53,749 nt of DNA from Lachnospiraceae bacterium (GCA_014804365.1 JAAUZX010000011.1:91800-145548); one strand, 5' to 3'. Positions 27,243 through 35,075 are shown, numbered from the stretch's first letter. The notes: generated by a model from the letters alone, not told the origin. A program made the numbers and translations.

Positions 27243-27670
27243 TTCCTTCTCACCTTTCTGTCCTGAAATATAAAAATATATAGAGCAGATACCGCCAATA
27301 TCGCAATAAGCACTACACCAGTGTGCATAAACGACCATACATCCGAACCGCTTTCATAATCAGGTGTAAGAATATTCTGCTTCTGACCAAGAAATAGTTG
27401 TCCCAAAATCTGTGTATCTGCGTCCCGCTGTCGGAGCATATCCTCCACAAATACCTGTCCGCTGATTTGCTCTTCCCTTTGTTTCCTTTCTCCCACAACC
27501 CGTTCTACAATATCTTGAAATTCCGTCGAGAAAACATCTACTCCGTATAAATCGGTAAGCGAACTGTACACATCCTGTCTCTGCTTAACCGCTTCCGGAT
27601 GAAGTACAATATCCTCTCGTCCCCATTCACCACTCACATTGTTCACTTCTCCGTTTTCCATCATGCTCAT
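27239..27670 (-). CDS. essA: Type VII secretion protein EssA (probable)
   Basis: A 143-residue protein with a hydrophilic, acidic and Gln-rich N-terminal part and a single C-terminal TM helix (GVVLIAILAVSALYIFIF) followed by a basic tail (QDRKVRRK). This topology, its length, and its position just before esaB match EssA of Staphylococcus/Bacillus T7SSb loci. Sequence motifs alone are weak, so the name rests on context. ATG 27670 begins two bases after the lipase effector stop, with GAGGATC inside the end of that gene. Confidence 0.65.
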   Translation of the reverse strand: MSMMENGEVNNVSGEWGREDIVLHPEAVKQRQDVYSSLTDLYGVDVFSTEFQDIVERVVGERKQREEQISGQVFVEDMLRQRDADTQILGQLFLGQKQNILTPDYESGSDVWSFMHTGVVLIAILAVSALYIFIFQDRKVRRK

Positions 27671-27672
27671 GT

Positions 27673-29358
27673 CTACAAGATCCTCTCCTGCAACTTCTTA
27701 ATATTTAAAGTTATGGCATCCAAATTCTCCGTAACCTCATTGATCTTTTGGGCAGCATCCATGTCGTAGCGCTGCATATCCTTCACAATCCTGTTTGTAG
27801 TGCTGTACATAAGAATTCCCATCTTCTCATATTCGTCCGAATAAAATGGACCTCCGCGCTGTGCCAAGACGCTCTTCAATCCGGAAGCGTCCACTTCCGA
27901 CGGAAGGCAGTCCAGCAGACCCTCCAGCCGTGATAACTGCCTATCCCACTCCCTGCATGCCTTACTGCCCACCTGCATAAGTGATCTCCCTCTCTCACCG
28001 ATCTCCAGCATCTCGCCCATGTTGAATACACGGTTTCGCTCTAGTGGACGGCAGGAGGAAGGTATCTGAAGATCATCATAACGAGTTCCTTCCATAATTC
28101 CTGTCACCAAAGAAGAAGCATTGTTAAGCAAATTCTTAGGCGAGGTCAGGTCATTCATTTTCTTAAGTTTCACTACCATGGTGCCAAATTTATCAGGTAG
28201 AAACAGATCAAGTCCGAATTCAATCGCTCCGTTTTCCAGTGCCGTGACAAACTCTGGATGTTTCTGTATGTAATCCACTGTATAAGTTGCCAAATCGTAT
28301 ACTGTTGCCCAACCTTCCTCTTTCCCGTCAATAATTTCCGTTATTTTTTTTGAACCATCTTTGAATTCTCCCTTGAAAAAGGCTTCCACTAGTTCTCCCA
28401 CAAGATCCATTGCCTCTATCTTTTTATCCTCTGGCAGCCTTCGCAGATAACTGTTGAAGAACTTATCCAGTTCCACCATTATTTCCGCCGGTCCGTCCGC
28501 TATCACCATCTTTGCTTCTCCATTCTCATAATGCAAAAAGGTATCAGGACAGTGCCCTTCCCCCACAAGCCCTCTGCCATAACCGTTTCCCACATAGTAG
28601 GTCTTCTCCCCAACATCATTCAACAGCGGATTGACGTAATCGAAATCCACATTATGGTTTGATATGACACACGCCCTCTCGGCAATCCTGCGTTCATATT
28701 CCTCAAAAAATTCATCGGAAAATCCCTGTCCGTCAAATGACAGACAGCGCGAAACAGAGTCATCAAGGATCGTAATATATTTTGCTTTGTTTCCTCCTTT
28801 GGAGTGTCCCGTGACCGTGATTGTAATCTTCGAAATCTCAAGATTTGTCAGCTTCGGGAGATCCAATTCCTGATACCACTTAAGCGCCTCCTCCTGATAT
28901 CGTGTAGAGACTCCGTCATGATTCACGTTCTCAGCTCCCTTTTCAAAAATTGTTGCTGCTCCTCCCACAAAGTTATCTCTCCATTCATCTTTCTCCGTCC
29001 CGCGAAACGCAACCACAACTTCCCCAGTCTTCTCATTAAAGAATACTGCGGCTGTGCCACCTGTTTTTTCCGACCCTTTCTTCACTGCTATCATCTTCAT
29101 ATCAAGAAGCGTATCGTCTGCCAGAACAGCATTTAGAACATTCCGCCAGTCTTCTCCGTTTTGTAAAGTAGTGTAGTCAACGTTTTCGTCCAATTTGTCT
29201 ATTTCGATTTTACTAACAATTTTCCTTACCGTTAAAACATCTCCCTCTTGGTTCTGCTGTATTGTCGCTAGGTCAAACATAACTTCATCTTTATTCGCCA
29301 GATAAGTAAGATTTTCCAGTAAGAGCACCTGTTCAACTTTTAATAATTCATCATCCAT
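27673..29358 (-). CDS. T7SS lipase effector 2 (N-terminal hydrolase, C-terminal targeting domain)
   Basis: A 561-residue paralogue of the lipase at the other end of the locus. The N-terminus (MDDELLKVEQVLLLENLTYL), the AFRGTEKDEW strand, the nucleophile elbow TGHSKGG and GHCPDTF with a candidate catalytic His are all present. The region of about residues 330-430 differs fully from paralogue 1, while the last about 130 residues are almost identical. The gene sits inside the core secretion genes, between esxA and essA, which is unusual. ATG 29358 overlaps the TAA of the membrane-protein gene (TAATG); the frame is open 14 codons further up but without a start site. Secretion and phospholipase activity are inferred. 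Confidence 0.78.
   Translation of the reverse strand: MDDELLKVEQVLLLENLTYLANKDEVMFDLATIQQNQEGDVLTVRKIVSKIEIDKLDENVDYTTLQNGEDWRNVLNAVLADDTLLDMKMIAVKKGSEKTGGTAAVFFNEKTGEVVVAFRGTEKDEWRDNFVGGAATIFEKGAENVNHDGVSTRYQEEALKWYQELDLPKLTNLEISKITITVTGHSKGGNKAKYITILDDSVSRCLSFDGQGFSDEFFEEYERRIAERACVISNHNVDFDYVNPLLNDVGEKTYYVGNGYGRGLVGEGHCPDTFLHYENGEAKMVIADGPAEIMVELDKFFNSYLRRLPEDKKIEAMDLVGELVEAFFKGEFKDGSKKITEIIDGKEEGWATVYDLATYTVDYIQKHPEFVTALENGAIEFGLDLFLPDKFGTMVVKLKKMNDLTSPKNLLNNASSLVTGIMEGTRYDDLQIPSSCRPLERNRVFNMGEMLEIGERGRSLMQVGSKACREWDRQLSRLEGLLDCLPSEVDASGLKSVLAQRGGPFYSDEYEKMGILMYSTTNRIVKDMQRYDMDAAQKINEVTENLDAITLNIKKLQERIL
27677..28054 (-). repeat. 378-bp repeat, copy B (encodes the effector C-terminal domain)
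   Basis: Second copy of the repeat at 17748-18125, in the same orientation 9.9 kb away, with no gaps and about 20 differences. Direct repeats of this length could recombine and delete everything from essA to effector 1, or swap effector heads. Confidence 0.85.
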
Positions 29359-30212
29359 TATTGTTCTTCCTCTTCTTTTCCCCAGTTCCATGATTCGCAA
29401 CTGTGTCTATAAGTGATCACCATATCTTCTTTCTCCGAAGTTACTATTTCTTTCTCTGCCATATCACAAAAATATATACAATACATACCCCTTAGATTTA
29501 TCTCTTCAAGCTTCTCCTGTACCCATTTCGCATATTCCCCGCATTCTTCTTCCGTCATTCCTTTTGCTTCCAAAAAAATCCATACAGAAGGTGACATTTC
29601 TTCTATGTATTCGTTCACTATCTCCTCAACCGTAATATTGCTGTTGCACTCTTTTCCCATAGCAGTGCTCATCACTCCTCCTGTTCTGGCAATCTTTTCT
29701 ACCCCTTTCTCTTTCAGAAGCTCCCCAATATACTCCGCATACTCTTCCTCCACGAAATAACCGTAAAAATAATCCTCCTCATAGTCATAGTCTCCCTGAT
29801 CGTCGTAATACACATAAGCATTAAACTCACGCCCCGTAATCTCCTCCTCCAGATAATAAACATAATACCCTAACGGACCGAACAGACCCGTATGCGTCTT
29901 CCACGTAATCCGAAACTGATATCCCGGATACCTTTCCTCGAGGTCTGCGTATAACTGCCGCACCCACTTTACCTCTTTTATCTCAGACGAATATAACATT
30001 CCCTCATCATATCTTTTAGCATCTTCTTCCTGATAATCACTTTCCTCTTTTAAGAACTCCCGCTCCCGTTCCGTCATCTCGTAATAAACCAACGTTGGTT
30101 TTTCTGCGAGTAGTCGAACAATATCAATTACTTTAGGACCAATTTTCAACACCAGTAAAAGCGTGCAAATTCCACACACAATAAAAATAATTTTTTCTAT
30201 ATGTTTACCCAT
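29358..30212 (-). CDS. Membrane-anchored putative immunity protein 2
   Basis: A 284-residue protein with an N-terminal TM helix (IIFIVCGICTLLLVLKIG) and an outward domain carrying the blocks seen in paralogue 1: LYADLEERYPGYQF, GPLGYYVYYLEEEITGREF, EEEYAEYIGELLKEKGVE and IYFCDMAEKE. The C-terminal tail differs. It is translationally coupled to lipase 2 through a TAATG overlap. Pairing of each lipase with its own diverged copy, anchored outside, suggests specific protection against a lipase acting on the outer leaflet. Other roles cannot be excluded. Confidence 0.6.
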   Translation of the reverse strand: MGKHIEKIIFIVCGICTLLLVLKIGPKVIDIVRLLAEKPTLVYYEMTEREREFLKEESDYQEEDAKRYDEGMLYSSEIKEVKWVRQLYADLEERYPGYQFRITWKTHTGLFGPLGYYVYYLEEEITGREFNAYVYYDDQGDYDYEEDYFYGYFVEEEYAEYIGELLKEKGVEKIARTGGVMSTAMGKECNSNITVEEIVNEYIEEMSPSVWIFLEAKGMTEEECGEYAKWVQEKLEEINLRGMYCIYFCDMAEKEIVTSEKEDMVITYRHSCESWNWGKEEEEQ

Positions 30213-30245
30213 GGTCGCTCCTCAATTTCCGTTTTCTCCTATCCT

Positions 30246-30383
30246 TTATACATTATCAGCTTCATACCGCAATAACACACTGTTCTTCAAAACTGCCAGC
30301 TGAACATTTTCCAACCTCTCTCCCTTTCTCGCAGGCTGCTTACAGAGCCGGTTATCGCATACATACACCGGCTCCGTGCCCAC
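30246..30383 (-). CDS. Doubtful 45-residue ORF after esxA
   Basis: A frame open from GTG 30383 to TAA 30246 (starts MGTEPVYVCDNRLCKQPARK, ends LLRYEADNV). It is in the same frame as esxA, 9 bases after its TAA-TGA double stop. It has a Cys-x4-Cys pair and a coding-like composition, but its start lies inside the only Shine-Dalgarno-like sequence, and a hairpin occupies its first third. It may be a small partner protein or no gene at all. Confidence 0.25.
   Translation of the reverse strand: MGTEPVYVCDNRLCKQPARKGERLENVQLAVLKNSVLLRYEADNV
30345..30374 (-). terminator. Hairpin after esxA, possible partial terminator or processing site
   Basis: GAGCCGGT (30345-30352) pairs with ACCGGCTC (30367-30374) across a 14-base loop. 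No T-run follows on the minus strand. It may act as a transcript end-stabiliser that lets esxA be made in excess over the genes behind it. Confidence 0.4.
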
Positions 30384-30392
30384 CTTACTTCA

Positions 30393-30692
30393 TTAGCCTA
30401 CGGTAACGTGACTCTTGCCATATGCCGTTTCAACCTCTTCCATAGAGTTCACATAGTTCTGTACTAATGTGGTAATCTCTCTTAGGGTTTCAGTCGTCGT
30501 GGATATAGCGCTGGAAAGGGTGTTATAGTCATCCTCAAAGTTAGCTTCTGCCGTGCCTTCCCAGCAGTTCGTAAAGGAACCGACCAATCTTTTGACCTCT
30601 CCCGTCACACGTTCCAATTCACCTGCCTGCGTATTTAACGAGTCGCAATTAGTACGCATTTCCTGATAAGTAAGTTTTACTCCGCCTTCCAT
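30393..30692 (-). CDS. esxA: WXG100 secreted protein EsxA
   Basis: A 99-residue helical-hairpin protein with the WxG turn at residues 44-46 (NCWEGTAEANFEDDY) and amphipathic helices on both sides. It is the hallmark small substrate of T7SS, exported as a dimer and needed for the secretion of other substrates. A strong AAGGAGGACATAAA precedes ATG 30692. It lies 47 bases after esaA, upstream of the effector 2 cassette. Confidence 0.93.
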   Translation of the reverse strand: MEGGVKLTYQEMRTNCDSLNTQAGELERVTGEVKRLVGSFTNCWEGTAEANFEDDYNTLSSAISTTTETLREITTLVQNYVNSMEEVETAYGKSHVTVG

Positions 30693-30739
30693 TTTATGTC
30701 CTCCTTCTTTTTTTATATAAAAAGCAATATAACTGCTTT

Positions 30740-32851
30740 TTATTCCTCTTTCGCACTGTCCTTAAAGCTTCTGTATATTTTGATCCCTATCATGCTAAAT
30801 GCGGACAGACCCCATATTCCTACCATCGCAATTAGAATACCTTTAAGCGCGTCATAATTTTGAAATACCAGAATTCTGTTTCTACTTACACTAATATCAG
30901 ACATAACGATCGGTTTCACCATATAATCATATGCTTGGACATATTCCAGATTCCCGATTCTGGTATACGGTAGTTTTGTTTCAAAATCCCCAAGAATCCC
31001 TATATTAATCTCATTCATTTCCTGCCTGTGCTGTTTTGCCAGATCAACCTCCTTCGTAACATTTTCTTCTGTCTCAGCATATGCTTCAGACAAATTTTCT
31101 TTCATTTGTTCCATGCTTTCATTGGAAATATCTATGGAATTATATACAAATTCTAAGTATTCACTCTGCGACTTATATGTCTTGTCTTCCAGTTCAAATA
31201 TATTTTCCGCAAAAGAGCCTTGCAATTCCGCTATTTTCTCATTGTCATAATATTCGTACGGATCGAAGTCTCCCAGTTCTTCCGTATACTCCTCCACAAT
31301 CTCCAGATACTTATTGCCTTGCTCCTGTACTCTGGCATTTTCCTGTTGTATCTCTTCCTCCAATGGGTTCAACACTTCTTCCACAAAAATACCTTCATAC
31401 TCCTGTATTTCCACCTGTGGTAAATCCTGAATCATATTCGCCAGCTCTTGAAATTCTTTCTTCACAATATCCGCATCATAGATTTCCTCGATTGCCACTG
31501 CACTAAATGCCTCAATTCCATCCAGTTCCACTTCCAATTCCGCCAGATAAATCTCTATTTTTTCAATTTGTTCTTTAAGAGATACATCGTCTTCACTTAC
31601 TTCAATATCCTCTGTTATCACCTGTCGTATGCTGTTAATTTTTTCTTTCGCACTATCAATCTTTCCCTGATTTTGTACATTCTTCTCTTCAATACGCTTA
31701 TTGGCCGCATCCAGACTGTTCTGTATAATCTTTGCAATAATCTGAGGTATCGGCTCGACCGGTTCCTCAGGTTCTTCTCCGGGCTCTTCCCCCGATCCTT
31801 CCCCATCTCCTTCGCCAGATTCTTCTCCAGTTCCTCCTTCTGATTCCTCGCCCGGCTCTTCTCCGGGTTCCTCCCCCGGATTCTCCGTGTCATCTTGATC
31901 CGGAATCGGCGTGATGTAAGTCATCGCATCTATTTTTTCATATACTGCATTTCTCTTTTTTAAGAATTGAATCTCATAATCTTTCAGATATTTTGACAGG
32001 CTGGTAATTCCGTCCTTATATACTTCCTCTCCTGCAGCATTAGTACCGATATCAATATCCGCCACAACATCAAAGAACTCTCCCATTCCCTCTATAACTG
32101 TCTCTTCCTTACTCTTTACTTCACCAAAGGCTTCTAGACCCTGTTTAGCAAACGAATCATAACTGTTTCGAAGCTCCTGCGAAATCTGCGAATTTACCTC
32201 AAACGACCCTCTGAAATCGACCTCTTCAATATCAGCTTCTATCTGCTCTACCTCTACCGGATTTAATAATCCCATAAGTGAATCCGGCTCCACATCTTGA
32301 AGCCTTTCCATCTCCGCACTATCATTTTGCATGATAATTCCCGCCGAGTCCTGAACCGCATGGAATTCTTCGAGTATTGCCTGCATGTACATATATGACA
32401 TATTTGTGTTTAGATTTATTTCAAAATTTTTGATATCCGCCATAGTCAGTCTGCTAATATCTTCACGCAGGTTCGGATTGATCGCAAATACCAACCGTGA
32501 CTTTTCCGGAACAGAATTAATACTGACCGCATTCTTAGAAAAATCCGATGGTATCAATATATATGCCGCATAACTGCCATTATTAATTCCGCTTCTGGCT
32601 GCTTCGATACTTTCTGGCACCAAATAATCCGGCTGCAGATCCATAAGTTCATTGGCATAGTATCTGATTTTTCCGTTTTCATATATTCCTTCATCCAGAT
32701 TGACAACCGCTATATCCGTCACCGTATCCGCTTCTTCCTCTTGAAGAATCCTCACTCTCTCATTATGCATACCGATAAGCCATGCCGATAAAATTATTAT
32801 TCCTTCCGACAATACTAAGAATAACATTCTAATCATCTTGCGTATTTTCAT
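30740..32851 (-). CDS. esaA: Type VII secretion protein EsaA/YueB
   Basis: A 703-residue protein of the YhgE/Pip-EsaA type: an N-terminal TM (MLFLVLSEGIIILSAWLIG), a large extracytoplasmic region rich in coiled coil, and a C-terminal TM (ILIAMVGIWGLSAFSMIGIK). Residues about 324-367 are a Pro/Gly/Glu repeat (PGEEPGEEPGEESEGG and similar), probably a flexible surface spacer. Bacillus YueB, a relative, is the receptor of phage SPP1. It is the first gene of the locus and starts 233 bases from the divergent agrB. ATG 32851 follows GGGGTGATTCATAG. Confidence 0.87.
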   Translation of the reverse strand: MKIRKMIRMLFLVLSEGIIILSAWLIGMHNERVRILQEEEADTVTDIAVVNLDEGIYENGKIRYYANELMDLQPDYLVPESIEAARSGINNGSYAAYILIPSDFSKNAVSINSVPEKSRLVFAINPNLREDISRLTMADIKNFEINLNTNMSYMYMQAILEEFHAVQDSAGIIMQNDSAEMERLQDVEPDSLMGLLNPVEVEQIEADIEEVDFRGSFEVNSQISQELRNSYDSFAKQGLEAFGEVKSKEETVIEGMGEFFDVVADIDIGTNAAGEEVYKDGITSLSKYLKDYEIQFLKKRNAVYEKIDAMTYITPIPDQDDTENPGEEPGEEPGEESEGGTGEESGEGDGEGSGEEPGEEPEEPVEPIPQIIAKIIQNSLDAANKRIEEKNVQNQGKIDSAKEKINSIRQVITEDIEVSEDDVSLKEQIEKIEIYLAELEVELDGIEAFSAVAIEEIYDADIVKKEFQELANMIQDLPQVEIQEYEGIFVEEVLNPLEEEIQQENARVQEQGNKYLEIVEEYTEELGDFDPYEYYDNEKIAELQGSFAENIFELEDKTYKSQSEYLEFVYNSIDISNESMEQMKENLSEAYAETEENVTKEVDLAKQHRQEMNEINIGILGDFETKLPYTRIGNLEYVQAYDYMVKPIVMSDISVSRNRILVFQNYDALKGILIAMVGIWGLSAFSMIGIKIYRSFKDSAKEE

Positions 32852-33084
32852 CTATGAATCACCCCACACATGTCATCTGTTGTTATATGATTATTGTAAT
32901 TGTTTTTCATAGATAATTGCGTTTATGCTCCCAAAATATGTATTTTACGGTCTCAAATTCCAAAAATATGCACAAATCCTGCAATACGGGATTTTCAGTT
33001 GCATTTTCGCATATTTCAGTCATTTTTTTCTCTATTTCGACCTTAATATCTTATTATATATTTAGTTAGATCAGACAGCAAATT
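32852..33084. promoter_or_regulatory. Divergent control region between esaA and agrB with spaced direct repeats
   Basis: An A+T-rich, gene-free gap from which the secretion locus (minus) and agrB (plus) are read in opposite directions. TTTCAGT occurs at 32993-32999 and 33014-33020, exactly 21 bp apart, the spacing used by LytTR-family regulators such as AgrA. AAAATATG occurs at 32933-32940 and 32963-32970, 30 bp apart. Neither side shows a good -35 box, as expected for activator-dependent promoters. A binding role is inference. Confidence 0.4.
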
Positions 33085-33660
33085 ATGAAAAAAAAGTTAA
33101 AATACATATTACACACGAGCTTAAATTATGATAATTATCAGATAGAACAAATAAAATATATACTCTGCTCTTTTTCCTCGGAAATAAGTAAACTGATTCT
33201 TTTAGCTGTTTTCTTTACATGCATAGGAAAGGTTCCAGAGTTTATAGTTTCTGTCATCTGTCTTCTTACTGTTCGCAGTTACACAGGTGGTATCCACTTA
33301 AAACACTATTTCTCCTGTTTATTACTGTCCTTCATCATTTTCTTTCTGGGAATATGTATTTTACCCGTACATACCTCCTTAAATGTTTTAGAGATATTGA
33401 TAATACTCGGTATTGATATTGCCGCTGTTTATTTGCTAGGTGCAGTTCCTTCACCTTATCGCTTACCGCTTACACCAAAACAACGACGGCACAGCAGCAA
33501 TAAAGCTGCTATTTCAATTGTAACCTATATGTATATACTCTCTCTATTTCACGAATGCCAAAGCCTTTATGCTGGTTTGTGGATCATTACATTGCAGATC
33601 CTCCAACTTGTATTTGCCAAGATTAATTGCTTACTTAACAAAGGAGAGCAGCCCCTATGA
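33085..33660 (+). CDS. agrB: AgrB-type peptide-processing membrane protease
   Basis: A 191-residue polytopic membrane protein with about five to six hydrophobic segments. The catalytic dyad is His71 and Cys78 in YTGGIHLKHYFSC, the same 7-residue spacing as S. aureus AgrB His77/Cys84. Further family features are VRSYTGG and the KQRRHSSNKAA loop. It removes the tail of AgrD and closes the (thio)lactone ring. No clear Shine-Dalgarno precedes ATG 33085. Its TGA overlaps the agrD ATG (ATGA). Confidence 0.9.
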   Translation: MKKKLKYILHTSLNYDNYQIEQIKYILCSFSSEISKLILLAVFFTCIGKVPEFIVSVICLLTVRSYTGGIHLKHYFSCLLLSFIIFFLGICILPVHTSLNVLEILIILGIDIAAVYLLGAVPSPYRLPLTPKQRRHSSNKAAISIVTYMYILSLFHECQSLYAGLWIITLQILQLVFAKINCLLNKGEQPL

Positions 33661-33794
33661 AAATTGTAATTAGAATCCTAGCTATCATAAGTCGAATGTG
33701 CCTGTTAATCTTCCCGTATATTGTCTATGACAGACCGAGTTTTTTATTTTTCGGTGAACGTCCGATCCCCCCCCCCAAACAAAGAATCGGATAA
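33657..33794 (+). CDS. agrD: AgrD-type autoinducer precursor peptide, Ser in ring position
   Basis: A 45-residue precursor with ATG 33657 overlapping the agrB stop and AAAGGAGAGCAGCCCCT as ribosome site. The N-terminal part is a hydrophobic amphipathic helix (MKIVIRILAIISRMCLLIF). The probable signal core is YDRPSFLFF: a five-residue segment beginning with Ser28 and ending in two Phe, before the tail GERPIPPPKQRIG. Most AgrD cores have Cys at the first ring position; Ser gives a lactone, known in Staphylococcus intermedius (ring STGFF). The Ser codon AGT is one base from TGT (Cys). The tail is read through a run of ten C, and its frame depends on that length. The precursor role rests on position after agrB and layout. 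Confidence 0.72.
   Translation: MKIVIRILAIISRMCLLIFPYIVYDRPSFLFFGERPIPPPKQRIG
33767..33776 (+). repeat. C10 homopolymer inside agrD
   Basis: Ten consecutive C encode the end of an Ile codon and three Pro codons of the AgrD tail. With nine C the tail would end PPPNKESDNVL, a more acidic end resembling ordinary AgrD tails. With eleven C the frame runs on for about 40 codons more. The run is the longest G/C homopolymer I noticed in the window. Slippage or a sequencing error could both alter it. Confidence 0.9.
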
Positions 33795-33820
33795 CGTGCT
33801 CTGAAAACGTTATCCGATTC
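33784..33820. terminator. Bidirectional terminator between agrD and agrC
   Basis: GAATCGGATAACGT (33784-33797) and its exact complement (33807-33820) form a 14-bp stem with a 9-base loop. On the minus strand the stem is followed by TTTGTTTG, a usable T-tract for agrC. It overlaps the last codons of both agrD and agrC, which converge here. Confidence 0.75.
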
Positions 33821-35075
33821 CGTCAGGAATATGCACCGAGATATAAAACCAGTTTAATCCGTTTATTTCCTGATTATATGGCGAAATCTCCCCGTGCCAT
33901 TTTTTCACTATCGTCTTAAGACTATATAACCCCAGCCCTCTGTTTTCTCCTTTGCCGGAAAATCCTTTTTTAAAAAAATCAATTATTTCTTTGTCCTGCA
34001 CATATTTGCATACGTTGCCGACCTCAATATCTAATCCGTTATTGTCAAATAATTTAATTTCAATATTTCTATCCTCATAATTTAAAACTTCTTCCATGGC
34101 ATTGTCGATCAGGATACCTAATATTTTAACGATATCCGCTGTCAGCATAATATTTTCAATCCTATTTATGCGCAGACTGTAATTAATATCTATCCGCTCA
34201 TGTTCCATATTACATAATTTAGAATATAAAAATCCTGCAATAATCGGATCATTATTTCCACTCAAAATCATAGAATATTTATCTTTATGCATAATATTAT
34301 TGTAATACGTCTCCTGCTCGGCTCTTAGCTCATCCAGACTTTTTGCCGTATATGCCATTCCCTGAATAGTTGCTATTTCATTTCTGTAATTATGCTGATT
34401 AACTCTTACCTTTTCAATCAATTCAATCAGTGCTTCGCCATATAACTTATTCAGATCTTTCTCTGCCGTAATCTGCTTGTTATGCAATCTTTCTTTTTGC
34501 AGCATAAGCAAAAGTATTAATAAGAAACCGCCGCCCAGAATAACCGCTCCCCATTCCGGCACTGAAATCTTTTTATATATATTCAGTTTAAATATCATAA
34601 AGAGAACGAGGGCAAACAGGAAAATCATAATTGCTGAAATGATCTTGCCGTCTTGCTGCAGATATAAGGAAACTTTGCGCAGGCTCCCTCTTATGTACAG
34701 CAAGAACATAATTACGACCAGAAGACAGTTTACTATGAGACTTCTAATATCATATAATGCATTATTCCATATCAAAACAGGTAAATAACATATTAATTGC
34801 ACTATAGTTGATATAATAAGACATAAAACATAATTTAAAACGCAGATTTTCCATCTTTGTTTCATTTGTAGCTTAGAATAGACCAAAAAAAGCAGATGAA
34901 TAAAAATTTCCAACCAGATCACCGCTCCGGTGACTGACTCTATCATATAGATCGCGATTTCTACCACCAGAAACACCCATGTATAAATATTCCATTTAAT
35001 CTTTTCACCATACAATCCATGCAGACAAAAGATTACCGCCATTATTTCAAAAAATAAAAACATCATTCTAATCAT
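33810..35075 (-). CDS. agrC: AgrC-type sensor histidine kinase
   Basis: A 421-residue receptor kinase with five to six TM segments in residues 1-190 (FLFFEIMAVIFCLHGLYG; later GAVILGGGFLLILLLM), then a helical dimerisation region with the phospho-acceptor His in VNQHNYRNEIA (about residue 228) and a GHKL ATPase domain (GILIDNAMEEVLNYE; then GKGENRGLGLYSLKTIV). This is the class that detects Agr peptides (HPK10). It overlaps the response regulator gene by 8 bases and converges on agrD. Confidence 0.87.
   Translation of the reverse strand: MIRMMFLFFEIMAVIFCLHGLYGEKIKWNIYTWVFLVVEIAIYMIESVTGAVIWLEIFIHLLFLVYSKLQMKQRWKICVLNYVLCLIISTIVQLICYLPVLIWNNALYDIRSLIVNCLLVVIMFLLYIRGSLRKVSLYLQQDGKIISAIMIFLFALVLFMIFKLNIYKKISVPEWGAVILGGGFLLILLLMLQKERLHNKQITAEKDLNKLYGEALIELIEKVRVNQHNYRNEIATIQGMAYTAKSLDELRAEQETYYNNIMHKDKYSMILSGNNDPIIAGFLYSKLCNMEHERIDINYSLRINRIENIMLTADIVKILGILIDNAMEEVLNYEDRNIEIKLFDNNGLDIEVGNVCKYVQDKEIIDFFKKGFSGKGENRGLGLYSLKTIVKKWHGEISPYNQEINGLNWFYISVHIPDGIG

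Noticed and set aside
33085..33660. ABC-type or general CPBP protease instead of AgrB
   Set aside because: The His-x6-Cys dyad, length and following agrD fit AgrB specifically.
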